The translations under genes and the position numbers were made by a program. From JBEKDJ01 sp050014415 (GTDB lineage: Bacteria > Desulfobacterota > BSN033 > UBA1163), in the NCBI GenBank assembly GCA_050014415.1, contig JBEKDJ010000008.1:1-34709 (forward strand): DNA of 34,709 nucleotides. The letters are read 5' to 3'. Below, one piece after another: positions 14,361 to 22,265 of this stretch. The notes beneath the pieces are model-generated. The model was not told where the DNA came from. It worked only from the letters and a program-made list of their open reading frames with translations, and ran no database searches. How positions within the stretch are numbered: position 1 is the first letter of the stretch; every line of letters starts with the position of its first letter.

Positions 14361-14597
14361 TTATTTCTGTCCGTAAACCTGACTGGGAGGAAAGGAAGGC
14401 CGGAACCTTCCCCTTCCCATTCCGTCACCGAAGAGCTTCTGTTCAATCTCCTTCAGTTCTTTTTCGTTATAAATTCTATATCCGGCCCAATCTCGCCTCG
14501 CGCTTATCACGCCGCGCTTTTCCAAAACACGTAAAGTGGTTTCATTTACTCCTACGATCCGGGCAGCCATGCCGATTCGATAGTCAATTGGCCTCAT
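14361..14597 (-). CDS. MerR-family small regulator
   Basis: 78 residues from the ATG at 14597, 9 nt after AAAGGAG; the upstream in-frame start at 14666 lacks a ribosome-binding site. The N-terminal MerR-type HTH is clear: it opens RIGMAARIVGVNETTLRVLE, then KRGVISARRDWAGYRIYNEK and ELKEIEQKL. There is no effector domain, so it is a stand-alone DNA-binding domain, as in phage and element control proteins. The basic Gly/Arg tail (GDGMGRGRFRPSFPP) is unusual. Confidence 0.75.
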   Translation of the reverse strand: MRPIDYRIGMAARIVGVNETTLRVLEKRGVISARRDWAGYRIYNEKELKEIEQKLFGDGMGRGRFRPSFPPSQVYGQK

Positions 14598-14745
14598 CAC
14601 TGCAATCTCCTTTAGTTTTTGTTTTATACTCCAAATGAGTTTTGCAGATTCTAAATAAGATAGCAAAGCCAGATTTTTTCAATTTTGGGTACGAATCAAG
14701 GCTGGAATGAGAATAGGTAGGTCGAAACTTTGGAATAACAGGGGA

Positions 14746-15408
14746 CTAAATCAGTCTTCTCCCTCCGTGTCTCGGGAGTCTTTTAATCACTTCACCGATC
14801 ATCTCTTGAACGGCATCATCAGTCCATATTGAATTGAGCCTCAATGCTTCAACGCAATATAAGATCAATTTTAAGAATTTTGATTCAATGGTAGAAGGGG
14901 CATGCTTTCCGGTCCAACCATAATGGAAAGAAGTTAATGCATAGATATAATTAAAAAGTGGCCTGTTCAGTTGTCTTCTCCCGAGTTCGCTAATCGCATC
15001 TTGTAATAGGAAAATAATATCGGAAAAACTTTTTTCAATTTTGGGGGCGTGAGGGATAAAGGGAAATCTTTTTTGAAATTTAACGAATGAAGTGTAGCGC
15101 TTTATGAGGGCATGCCTACATTTCTCGACTTCCATGGGTGGGATCATTTCTTTGGCTTTCACTTCAAACCAAATATCGAAAATAAAGACTGCCGTACATG
15201 ATAATAACTCCCGCTTAAGATCCTCATATTGGAGCTCAGGCCATGGCCTCGAAATGTTTTTTCCAAGTATTTTCTCGATCTTATCAAAACTTCCATCGAA
15301 AAAAGAGCCTTTAGGTTTAAATGAATCAGATAGACCGCCCGCGGCATTATAATATTGATCGATCCACTTTCTCAGTAATTTTCTTTTGGTACTTGGAGAT
15401 ATTTCCAT
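14746..15408 (-). CDS. Hypothetical protein, first gene of the element's minus-strand operon
   Basis: 220 residues, ATG preceded by GAGGAGGCGACA. All-helical (IDQYYNAAGGLSDSF, DLKRELLSCTAVFIFDIWFE, VEKCRHALIKRYTSFVKFQK) with a basic C-terminus (RLPRHGGRRLI). No family was recognised. It is the gene nearest attR and has a promoter candidate 158 bp upstream. Its distal position fits cargo or a regulator. Confidence 0.6.
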   Translation of the reverse strand: MEISPSTKRKLLRKWIDQYYNAAGGLSDSFKPKGSFFDGSFDKIEKILGKNISRPWPELQYEDLKRELLSCTAVFIFDIWFEVKAKEMIPPMEVEKCRHALIKRYTSFVKFQKRFPFIPHAPKIEKSFSDIIFLLQDAISELGRRQLNRPLFNYIYALTSFHYGWTGKHAPSTIESKFLKLILYCVEALRLNSIWTDDAVQEMIGEVIKRLPRHGGRRLI

Positions 15409-15546
15409 TGTCGCCTCCTCTCGCGATCATCCTCGAATTGAAGCGGAGGCCCAGAGTCCTGAGGAAAGGACCTTTTCGGGGAGCTCACCCTATGGCCTCC
15501 AGTGGAGTAATTCCTGTACTTCTATTTTGAGCTATAGGTGCACCTG

Positions 15547-15556
15547 GGGTGCAGAT
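15547..15556 (+). promoter_or_regulatory. Candidate integrase arm-type site, right end
   Basis: GGGTGCAGAT here is identical to 3243-3252 at the left end. A second GTGCA core, in AGGTGCACC, starts at 15538, 11 bp from the core at 15549. Confidence 0.55.
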
Positions 15557-15565
15557 CGCTCACAT

Positions 15566-15595
15566 ATTTCACCATATTTTAACACATTCTGACAA
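15566..15595 (-). promoter_or_regulatory. Candidate promoter for the minus-strand operon
   Basis: On the minus strand TTGTCA (15595-15590), 18-bp spacer, TGAAAT (15571-15566). It overlaps the right-end arm-site region, 158 bp upstream of the first gene, so integrase binding might compete with it. Confidence 0.4.
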
Positions 15596-15636
15596 CCTAA
15601 GTATTTTAAATTGTTGAAATCATTAAACTTACAAGA

Positions 15637-15683
15637 GCCTGTCACGCCGGAGGTTGCGGGTTCGAGCCCCGTCGCTCCCGCCA
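15637..15683 (+). repeat. attR, 47-bp direct repeat (tRNA-Asp 3' half)
   Basis: Perfect copy of 3148-3194. It begins inside the anticodon arm and ends at CCA, so this is a partial, non-functional tRNA. Confidence 0.95.
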
Positions 15684-15694
15684 AAAATCAGGGA

Positions 15695-15725
15695 GGGATT
15701 AGCATAATGGGCTAATCCCTTTTTC
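15695..15725 (+). terminator. Original tRNA-Asp terminator, displaced
   Basis: GGGATTAG (15695-15702), a 9-nt loop, CTAATCCC (15712-15719), then T's. Before integration it would have followed tRNA-Asp directly. The element's own terminator at 3205 has a similar GGGGTTAGCC stem. Confidence 0.75.
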
Positions 15726-15798
15726 TTTGTCCGTCACTCGTTTCTGTTGGGAAGGAGGAGGGTTGATTTGAAGCCGAAAATCGTATAAATTAACGAAA

Positions 15799-17922
15799 AT
15801 GGAGAAGGTTGCTTTTCTCTTCTGTGTCCATAATCATCAGCCTGTTGGAAATTTCCCTCATGTCTTAGAGAATGCCTATGAAAGGGCTTACCGTCCTTTC
15901 ATCGAAATCCTCAAAAAACATCCTTTCATAAAGCTCTCCATTCACTATTCAGGGGTTCTCTGGGATTTTTTCAAAGCCCATCACCCAGAATTCTTAGAAA
16001 CTCTGAGGCGCTTGGTCGAGAAGGGTCAATTAGAGATGATGACAGGAGGGTATTACGAACCGATCCTGGCGGTGATCCCCGATGATGACAAGGTTGAACA
16101 GATCAGACGTTTGACCCAAACCATTGAGAAAGAAATGGGGGTAACTCCTCGGGGGATGTGGCTGGCAGAAAGGGTCTGGGAACCCCATCTTCCCAAGTAT
16201 TTAGTGGAAGCCGGTGTCGAACATACTACGATCGATGACTATCACTTCAAGAAATCCGGATTGAGAGAAGAGGATTTGTATGGCTATTACCTGACAGAAG
16301 AGGAGGGAAAAGTCCTGAAGGTCTTTCCAGGAAGTGAGACTCTTCGCTACATCATCCCCTTCCATCCTCCAGAAGAGACAATAGAATATCTCTCCCGCCT
16401 GCGAGGTTCCTCTCGTGCAGCTATTTTTGCCGATGACGGTGAGAAATTTGGAATCTGGCCCCACACCTTCCACTCGGTCTATGAGGAGGGTTGGCTCGAG
16501 CATTTTTTCCAGCTGATTGAGGAACATTTGGACTGGATGGAAACCATGCCCCTTGGAACCTATGCGACCCGCCAGAAAGCTCTCGGAAGAATCTATCTCT
16601 CATGCTCCTCATATATGGAAATGGATGAATGGAGTCTTCCCACAGAGGCGATGGGGGAGTATGGAAGAGTCATTGAGAAGTTAAAGGAGTCTCCCGAAGG
16701 GGGGCAGATCCGAAGATTTATCAAAGGTGGATTTTGGAGAAATTTCCTTGCCAAATATCCCGAATCGAACGATCTTCACAAAAGGGTCCTTCATCTCCGG
16801 AAGAAAATAGGCAGGAGGAAAGGTGCTTCTTTTGAGGATCGTATTCTTCTCACACATCTCTACAGAGCTCAGTGCAATGACGCATACTGGCACGGCGTTT
16901 TTGGAGGACTTTACCTCCCCCATCTCCGCCATGCCCTCTATGAAAACCTGATCAGGGCAGAGGCCCTTTATGACCAAGAGATGTACAAGGAGAAAAATCG
17001 GATCAGCCCGGAGAGATTGGATTTCAATGGGGATGGAGATGAGGAGGTGTTCTTGAGGACTCCTGAAACCGTTCTTTTGTTCAGCACCCGTGGAGGAAGC
17101 CTCCTGGAAATGGACTATCGTCCGAAGGCCTTTAATATCCTCGGAACTCTTACCCGAAGAGAAGAGGGCTATCACCGAAAATTACTGGAAGATCAGGAAA
17201 AACCATCGGAGGGGGAAACAAGAACCATTCACGAGATATTCGATTCAAAAGAGAGAGATCTGGATCAGCATCTCCATTTCGATTCGTATCGAAGAGTCTC
17301 TTTCCTGGACCACTTCATTGCTGAGCCAATGGATTTTGAATCGTTTCGGCGCTGCCGATATCAGGAAGAAGGAGATTTCATTAAAGCGCTCTATGAGACT
17401 GAAACAGGACGAACAGTGGAAACTGGTGAGATCCTTTTTTCTCGGCTGGGAAGCCTCTTTCGAGACGGAGAAAGTCATCCGATCAGGGTGGAGAAGAGAT
17501 TCATGCCCTCTCTGGATGGGAATATCTTAAAAGCAACTTATCGGCTCTCCTTTTTAAATGACGAGAAGGGAAGGACAAACTTTGGCATTGAATTCAACAT
17601 CAATCTCTTGGCCGGGGATGCCTCTGATCGGTACTACCGCATACCGGGAGCTCAGATGGAAGATCGAAGGTTGGCAAGCACGGGGGAATTGAAAGATGTT
17701 TCAGAAGTTCACTTGATCGACGAATGGAATCGATTTGAGGTCGTGCTGAAAACTGACAGGAGTTGCGGTCTCTGGCGATTTCCCATTGAGACCGTTTCCC
17801 TTTCTGAGAGCGGTTTCGAGAGGATTTTTCAGGGGTCGTGCCTTCTCTTCCATTGGCCCCTGGAATTAAAGCCGGAAGGGCAATTTGAAGTCGCTATCGA
17901 ATTAGGGATTAAACCTCTGTGA
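15799..17922 (+). CDS. GH57 4-alpha-glucanotransferase / alpha-amylase
   Basis: Retaining GH57 enzyme of 707 residues that transfers or hydrolyses alpha-1,4-glucan chains (glycogen/maltodextrin metabolism, cytoplasmic). The five GH57 signatures are seen: HNHQPVGNF (11-19), GGYYEPI (83-89), WLAERVWEPH (121-130) with nucleophile Glu124, FADDGEKFGIW (210-220) with acid/base Asp213, and QCNDAYWHGVFGGLYLPHLR later. A long beta-rich C-terminal part (about 440-707, ending LGIKPL) matches the DUF1925/DUF1926-type domains of the 4-alpha-glucanotransferase branch. The start has only a weak ribosome-binding site. TATAAA 9 bp upstream may be a -10, giving a very short leader. Confidence 0.9.
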   Translation: MEKVAFLFCVHNHQPVGNFPHVLENAYERAYRPFIEILKKHPFIKLSIHYSGVLWDFFKAHHPEFLETLRRLVEKGQLEMMTGGYYEPILAVIPDDDKVEQIRRLTQTIEKEMGVTPRGMWLAERVWEPHLPKYLVEAGVEHTTIDDYHFKKSGLREEDLYGYYLTEEEGKVLKVFPGSETLRYIIPFHPPEETIEYLSRLRGSSRAAIFADDGEKFGIWPHTFHSVYEEGWLEHFFQLIEEHLDWMETMPLGTYATRQKALGRIYLSCSSYMEMDEWSLPTEAMGEYGRVIEKLKESPEGGQIRRFIKGGFWRNFLAKYPESNDLHKRVLHLRKKIGRRKGASFEDRILLTHLYRAQCNDAYWHGVFGGLYLPHLRHALYENLIRAEALYDQEMYKEKNRISPERLDFNGDGDEEVFLRTPETVLLFSTRGGSLLEMDYRPKAFNILGTLTRREEGYHRKLLEDQEKPSEGETRTIHEIFDSKERDLDQHLHFDSYRRVSFLDHFIAEPMDFESFRRCRYQEEGDFIKALYETETGRTVETGEILFSRLGSLFRDGESHPIRVEKRFMPSLDGNILKATYRLSFLNDEKGRTNFGIEFNINLLAGDASDRYYRIPGAQMEDRRLASTGELKDVSEVHLIDEWNRFEVVLKTDRSCGLWRFPIETVSLSESGFERIFQGSCLLFHWPLELKPEGQFEVAIELGIKPL

Positions 17923-17960
17923 GTGAAGCGAATGATTGACTCGAATAATAGCGAATTTGC

Positions 17961-18007
17961 CGAATGATATTCCAATGAAGTAGTATTCAATAGATTCGTA
18001 TCATTCG
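17961..18007. repeat. Inverted repeat between GH57 and Rho-N genes
   Basis: CGAATGATA (17961-17969) and TATCATTCG (17999-18007) form a perfect 9-bp dyad with a 29-bp loop. Related GAATGAT words recur just upstream at 17931. It has no T-run, so it is probably not an intrinsic terminator. Confidence 0.5.
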
Positions 18008-18042
18008 TTCTATCCGTTTAACATTTTAACGAGGAGGAGAAA

Positions 18043-18384
18043 ATGGAGAAGAAAGAGAAGCCTTTGGAGAAGATGACCGCGAAGGAGTTGAGGGAGATGG
18101 CCCTCGGATTGTCGGGAATCCACGGTGTCCATGCGATGAAGAAGGAGGAATTAGTTGAAGCAATCCGGAAAGCCAAGGGGATTGCCGAACCAGAGTCTGG
18201 AAAAGAGAAGCAGATCATTGCGAAGAGAGAAAAAGTGGTTCTGACCATCGCAGAATTGAAGCAGAAGGTGAGGGAGTTGCGGATGAAAAAAGAGGAAGCC
18301 CTTCAGCAGAAAAATTGGCGGATGGCAGAGATTGTGAGAAAGCGTATCAGCCGGCTAAAGAAGAAGACGCGACGGGCAGCCTAA
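18043..18384 (+). CDS. Rho-N-domain small protein
   Basis: 113 residues with a strong GAGGAGG start. The N-terminal half has the SAP-like Rho N-terminal fold (MTAKELREMALGLSGIHGVH...MKKEELVEAIRKAKG, about 11-46), which binds nucleic acid. A basic helical C-terminal part follows (ELKQKVRELRMKKEEALQQK, then RKRISRLKKKTRRA) and ends in an Arg/Lys cluster. Stand-alone Rho-N proteins are common in this type of genome; the function is not established. Confidence 0.75.
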   Translation: MEKKEKPLEKMTAKELREMALGLSGIHGVHAMKKEELVEAIRKAKGIAEPESGKEKQIIAKREKVVLTIAELKQKVRELRMKKEEALQQKNWRMAEIVRKRISRLKKKTRRAA

Positions 18385-18385
18385 A

Positions 18386-18456
18386 TTTAGATTGCAGATC
18401 TCAAATTGCAGAAAGCAGATTGAAAAATCTGAAATCTAAGATCTGAGATCTGAAAT
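18386..18456. repeat. Degenerate inverted-repeat element
   Basis: A 71-bp intergenic stretch made of repeated AGATCT/AGATTGCAGA-type words whose two halves are imperfect inverted copies, about 70% alike, around GAAAAATC. It leaves no room for a good ribosome-binding site for the following glycosyltransferase. Confidence 0.5.
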
Positions 18457-18463
18457 TAATGTG

Positions 18464-19297
18464 ATGCCTAAAGTTTCCGCTATCATCCCTACCTATAATC
18501 GCCTCCCCATGTTGAAAAAGGCGGTGGACTCGGTTCTGAATCAAGATTTTGAGGATTTTGAGCTAATCGTTGTGGACGATGGTTCCACCGATGGGACCGG
18601 AGAGGTGATGAAGCAATATGGAGGGAGGGTCAAGCTTCTCCAGCATTCTGAGAACAAAGGGGTAAGTGCTGCTAGGAATGAGGGCATCCTTCATTCCAAG
18701 GGCAAATATATCGCCTTCTTGGATTCTGATGATCTTTGGATAAAGGAAAAACTGAAAATTCAAGTGGCCTTCCTGGATGATAATCCCCAATATCCTCTTT
18801 GCTACACTGATGAGATATGGATTCGAAGAGGGAGGCGAGTCAATCCAAGATTCAAACATGCCAAATATTCTGGTTGGATCTTTGAGAAGTGCCTGCCTCT
18901 CTGTACGATCAGTCCCTCCTCGGCCATGATGAGAAAGACACTCTTTCCCAAAATAGGCCTTTTCGACGAAGCCCTCGCTGTGTGTGAGGATTATGACTTC
19001 TGGCTCCGGGTCTCAGCCCGCTTTCCTATCTTTTTTATCAACCGGAAGCTGATCATTAAGCTAGGTGGTCATCCTGATCAGCTCTCACAGCGAAGTTGGG
19101 GGAATGACCGCTGTCGGGTCATTGCTCTGGAGAAACTCTTATCCGAGCCCTACATCACCTCAGAGGAAAGAGGGATGATTCTTGAGGAAATGAAGCGAAA
19201 ATGCCAGATCCTTTCTAAAGGCTTCTTCAAAAGAGGAAACGAAGTGGAAGGAAGGCACTATCAGGAGATGATGAGACGATATGGAATTGAAATATAA
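18464..19297 (+). CDS. Family 2 glycosyltransferase
   Basis: 277 residues, start at the ATG at 18464 (a GTG just before it is an alternative; neither has a clear ribosome-binding site). GT-A fold signatures: SAIIPTYNRLPMLKKAVDSV (4-23), VDDGSTDGTGEV (about 38-49), GVSAARNEGI (68-77), LDSDDLW with the DxD-like pair (about 87-93), and the acceptor-side DYDFWLRVSARFP (about 176-188). It transfers a sugar from a nucleotide donor to an unknown acceptor, probably in cell-surface glycan synthesis. No neighbouring surface-glycan genes are present, so its pathway is open. Confidence 0.88.
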   Translation: MPKVSAIIPTYNRLPMLKKAVDSVLNQDFEDFELIVVDDGSTDGTGEVMKQYGGRVKLLQHSENKGVSAARNEGILHSKGKYIAFLDSDDLWIKEKLKIQVAFLDDNPQYPLCYTDEIWIRRGRRVNPRFKHAKYSGWIFEKCLPLCTISPSSAMMRKTLFPKIGLFDEALAVCEDYDFWLRVSARFPIFFINRKLIIKLGGHPDQLSQRSWGNDRCRVIALEKLLSEPYITSEERGMILEEMKRKCQILSKGFFKRGNEVEGRHYQEMMRRYGIEI

Positions 19298-19300
19298 GTA

Positions 19301-19395
19301 CTCAAATTCCAAATATCAATGACCAAAATCGTAAATAAGATTATGAAGTGGATGTTTGGCTGTTCGGACATTGGGAATTGGAAATGATCTAGGAT
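19301..19395. repeat. Degenerate inverted-repeat element running into the ParB-like start region
   Basis: ACTCAAATTCCAAATATCAA on the left is an imperfect inverted copy of the CATTGGGAATTGGAAATGAT region on the right. It explains the odd N-terminal extension that would be read from the TTG at 19356. Confidence 0.45.
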
Positions 19396-19451
19396 TCGAT
19401 GATGGGGATTTGGAATTTTATGAATGGTTTTGGGAAACCATTCGGAGTGGG

Positions 19452-20426
19452 ATGCCTGATATGGAAAAGATACAAAAGATACCCCTTCAGCAAATTGACC
19501 TGTCGGATGATGCCTTCTCTGTGAATTACTTGCCGGACCTCCAAAGGCTCCGATCTTCGATTGAAGAGATAGGATTAATCCAACCGGTTCTCTTGAGAGA
19601 AAAACCAGGCGGTTACCAAACCGTCTGTGGATTCAGAAGAATCTCCATCTTCCACGACCTGGATCAATCTGAAATCGACGCAAGAGTTTTTAGGGAGAAA
19701 GAGGCGGAAGAATTTGATCTGTTTTCCGTTGCTCTCCATGAGAATCTTACGACACGCGGGTTCAATGCCGTCGAGATGGCCCTCGCTTTGGACAAATTGG
19801 TTCATTCCTTTCACATGGATCAGATGGCGGTGGTCAAGACGTTTCTTCCACTATTTTCTCTCGAGCCTAATGAAAAAATACTGGACACCTACCTATCCCT
19901 TGCTCGGATGGAGAATGAAGTAAAGAACTACGTATTGAAGGAGGAAGTTTCTCGTTCTCATATACGAAGATTAGCTCTTTTTACATCCGAAGATCGGATG
20001 GTCCTGATTAAGTTCTTTTCTTGTTTGAAATTGGGGGAGAATCGTTTGAGAGAGCTGTTCACCCTTTTCGATGAAATCTCTCAAAGGGATCGATGCAGAG
20101 TGAGAGAGATTGTCGATCGGCCTGAAATTGAAACCATCCTTTCTCAAAAGTACCTTACCCCGTCTCAGAGGGCGGAACGGGTGAAAAAGGTTCTCATGGA
20201 TCTTCGGTATCCAAGCATGCATAGAATGGAGGAGAAATTTGAGGAGAAGAAAAGAGAACTGAATTTACCTTCCAATATCTCCCTTCGTCATCCGCCCTTT
20301 TTTGAAGGCCAGGGACTAAGAGTCGAGTTTCAATTCGAAACGATGGAGGAATACCGGTCCGCCGTTTCTTCCCTGTCGCGCCTCGCAGGTCAGAAGGAGT
20401 TTCAGGAGATAGTCCAGAGTGATTAG
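19452..20426 (+). CDS. ParB N-terminal-domain protein
   Basis: 324 residues. An apparent start at 19356 is rejected because its first residues are coded by the intergenic repeat; the ATG at 19452, with GGAGTGGG before it, begins where the ParB-like domain does (IPLQQIDLSDDAFSVNYLPD then LQRLRSSIEEIGLIQPVLLR). The CTPase-type motif (GGYQTVCGFRR, about 58-68) and the downstream helical part with an HENLTTRGFNAVEMAL 'box II' (about 96-111) are visible. The C-terminal half has no recognised domain. It lies immediately upstream of an SPL-family gene, so the two may work together in a DNA-related process. It is not next to parA, so a chromosome-segregation role is not supported. Confidence 0.8.
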   Translation: MPDMEKIQKIPLQQIDLSDDAFSVNYLPDLQRLRSSIEEIGLIQPVLLREKPGGYQTVCGFRRISIFHDLDQSEIDARVFREKEAEEFDLFSVALHENLTTRGFNAVEMALALDKLVHSFHMDQMAVVKTFLPLFSLEPNEKILDTYLSLARMENEVKNYVLKEEVSRSHIRRLALFTSEDRMVLIKFFSCLKLGENRLRELFTLFDEISQRDRCRVREIVDRPEIETILSQKYLTPSQRAERVKKVLMDLRYPSMHRMEEKFEEKKRELNLPSNISLRHPPFFEGQGLRVEFQFETMEEYRSAVSSLSRLAGQKEFQEIVQSD

Positions 20427-20429
20427 AAA

Positions 20430-20536
20430 TGTCAAACTTCGAAGTTCAAAACCTAGAGTTTTCAGCATCGATGATATGAGTTCTTGGCATTTGGGATTCA
20501 GTCATTTGGAATGGGTTTGAAATTTGAGGTTTGGCA
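20430..20536. repeat. MITE-like inverted-repeat element between the ParB-like and SPL genes
   Basis: TGTCAAACTTCGAAGTTCAA (from 20430) and, at the right end, GGTTTGAAATTTGAGGTTTG (from 20514) are inverted copies matching about 19 of 24 positions. AACTTCGAAGTT within it is a perfect 12-bp palindrome. Confidence 0.5.
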
Positions 20537-20547
20537 CTTGAGGTTTA

Positions 20548-21672
20548 ATGATGTTGCCCTTTCAGATCGAACGAATTTATCTTGACGAAAAGGCTGCAGG
20601 AGATTCGGTTTCAAAAACCATTCTTGAAGCCCTACCAGGTATCCCTGTAGAAAGGGTCCAGGACAAGAAGGCACTGATCAAGCAGTCTATTTCAGCGCTG
20701 GACCCCATCGGGATAGGCAAGAGGCGTCTCTTCATCACCCATTTTTACGGAAGGCGCTTGAAGCCCTGCCCGGGGACTTCCCAGCACATCTGCTGCGGTT
20801 ACCATGTGATCAATGCGGTCACCAATTGCCCGATGGATTGTTCCTATTGTGTTCTTCAAGGGTACCTCAATAATCCTTTTCTCACCCTCTATTCAAACTG
20901 GGACGACTTTCTTGAGGAGATCGATCACTTCCTCTCCGGCAACCCCCAACCCATTCTCAGGCTGGGCACGGGAGAACTCTCTGATAGCCTGGCTTTGGAT
21001 TCGATTTTCCCCTTCTCGCATGAACTCATTCCTTTTTTTGCTGGCAGGTCAAATGGGATTCTGGAATTGAAGACCAAGTCAGCGAATGTCCACCATCTTC
21101 TTCATCTAGACCATCGTGAGAAAACAGTTGTCTCGTGGTCGCTTAACCCTCCAAAGGTTATTGGAGAAGAGGAGATGAGGACGGCTTCGTTGCAGGAGAG
21201 AATTGGTGCAGCAAGAAAATGTCAGGAAAAGGGTTATCCGTTAGGATTTCATTTTGACCCCATTATTTACTACGACGGTTGGGAGAAAGAATATAAGGAG
21301 ACCATCTTTCAACTTTTCGAACGAATAGATCCCCAAAGGGTGATCTGGATCAGTCTCGGTGGATTTCGATATCCACCTCAACTGAAAAGCATTGCACAGG
21401 AACGTTTTCCAAAAACCCGGATATTTTTAGGAGAGTTGTTCCCCGGTAGAGATGGTAAGTTTCGTTATTTCAAAGAGATTCGTTTGGAGATCTACCGCAA
21501 GATGGTGAGATGGCTGAAAGAGGTAAACCCGGACCTTTTTATCTATTTATGCATGGAAAGCAAGCAGGTTTGGGAAGAAGCTTTTGGATGGACGCCTGAG
21601 AATAACAGACATCTCAATCAGTTGTTTGAAGAGAGGATAAGAAAGTTTGTCCGACAAGGAAGATCAAATTGA
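20548..21672 (+). CDS. SPL-family radical SAM protein (spore photoproduct lyase-like)
   Basis: 374 residues. The radical SAM cluster motif is CPMDCSYC (Cys94, Cys98, Cys101) in a TNCPMDCSYCVLQGYL context. Other family features are HICCGYHVIN (80-89), GTGELSDSLALD (about 141-152), LELKTKSANVHHLL, SWSLNPP and LGFHFDPIIYYDGW, ending in ESKQVWEEAFGW. In sporeformers SplB repairs the spore thymine photoproduct with SAM. Homologues in non-sporeforming bacteria are common and mostly uncharacterised, so the substrate here is unknown. It follows the ParB-like gene after 121 bp that hold a hairpin element. Confidence 0.85.
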   Translation: MMLPFQIERIYLDEKAAGDSVSKTILEALPGIPVERVQDKKALIKQSISALDPIGIGKRRLFITHFYGRRLKPCPGTSQHICCGYHVINAVTNCPMDCSYCVLQGYLNNPFLTLYSNWDDFLEEIDHFLSGNPQPILRLGTGELSDSLALDSIFPFSHELIPFFAGRSNGILELKTKSANVHHLLHLDHREKTVVSWSLNPPKVIGEEEMRTASLQERIGAARKCQEKGYPLGFHFDPIIYYDGWEKEYKETIFQLFERIDPQRVIWISLGGFRYPPQLKSIAQERFPKTRIFLGELFPGRDGKFRYFKEIRLEIYRKMVRWLKEVNPDLFIYLCMESKQVWEEAFGWTPENNRHLNQLFEERIRKFVRQGRSN

Positions 21673-22265
21673 ACCGATTGAAGGATTGCGATCACTCTAA
21701 GAGTGGATGTTGCTCTGTTACCATCCATGCCCAAACAGCCTACATGCGAAGTATGTGCTCTGGTTAAGTCAAGAGAATTGAGATTGGGCTTAAGCACTTT
21801 TGCCTCGGCGTGCTCTCAAGTTCGGCATTTGCTCATATCGAGTGATCACCTGCCAAGCCGTTGCCTTTATGCAATTTCTGGCCATATCCTCCGTCCAGTC
21901 TCATGCCTGAAGTCTAAATCTCATTTCTGAATCACAGTGGCGTCAAGAAAATGCTTGACAAGATTTCTTAACGGTGATAGATATGTTTCACAATAGGAAA
22001 CTGATATCGCCTGGCAAAGACAGGGAACATTTCGGAGATAATTGTAATTATCTGAAATTGCTTGTATATTTCTATGAATTTTTTCTGGAAAGACTTACAC
22101 CGAAAAGAAATCGACTTCCGGAATCTATCATTAGTACTCACTCAGTCTCCCAACAGGAGACCAACAACGGGCAAATCCAAATGCTGGATCATGAGGTTAC
22201 AGATCAATTTCTGATTCGTATAGTCCAACTCATCCACGATAAGGTAGTTTGAGAGGTTCGCCGAT
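21673..22265. other. 593-bp intergenic region upstream of the XRE-cupin gene
   Basis: No well-supported gene. It holds a weak sigma-70-like pair (TTGACA at 21955, 17-bp spacer, TAGATA at 21978) and a 92-codon frame (21974-22252) listed separately. The frame at 21703-21930 has no ribosome-binding site and unconvincing composition. Confidence 0.5.
21974..22252 (+). CDS. Doubtful 92-codon ORF
   Basis: GTG start (ATG at 21983), ending 13 bp before the XRE-cupin gene. The translation has no low-complexity stretch and a helical look (NYLKLLVYFYEFFLERLTPK, QFLIRIVQLIHDKVV), but there is no clear ribosome-binding site and I recognise no family. Confidence 0.25.
   Translation: MIDMFHNRKLISPGKDREHFGDNCNYLKLLVYFYEFFLERLTPKRNRLPESIISTHSVSQQETNNGQIQMLDHEVTDQFLIRIVQLIHDKVV

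Noticed and set aside
14674..15045. Exact 16-bp direct repeat TTTTTTCAATTTTGGG at 14674 and 15030
   Set aside because: Second copy lies inside a coding region and the sequence is T-rich and low in complexity, so chance is plausible.
19356..19451. N-terminal extension of the ParB-like protein
   Set aside because: These codons come from an intergenic inverted-repeat element; the conserved domain starts after 19452.
21703..21930. 75-codon plus-strand frame
   Set aside because: No ribosome-binding site and unconvincing composition; nothing in it resembles a family.
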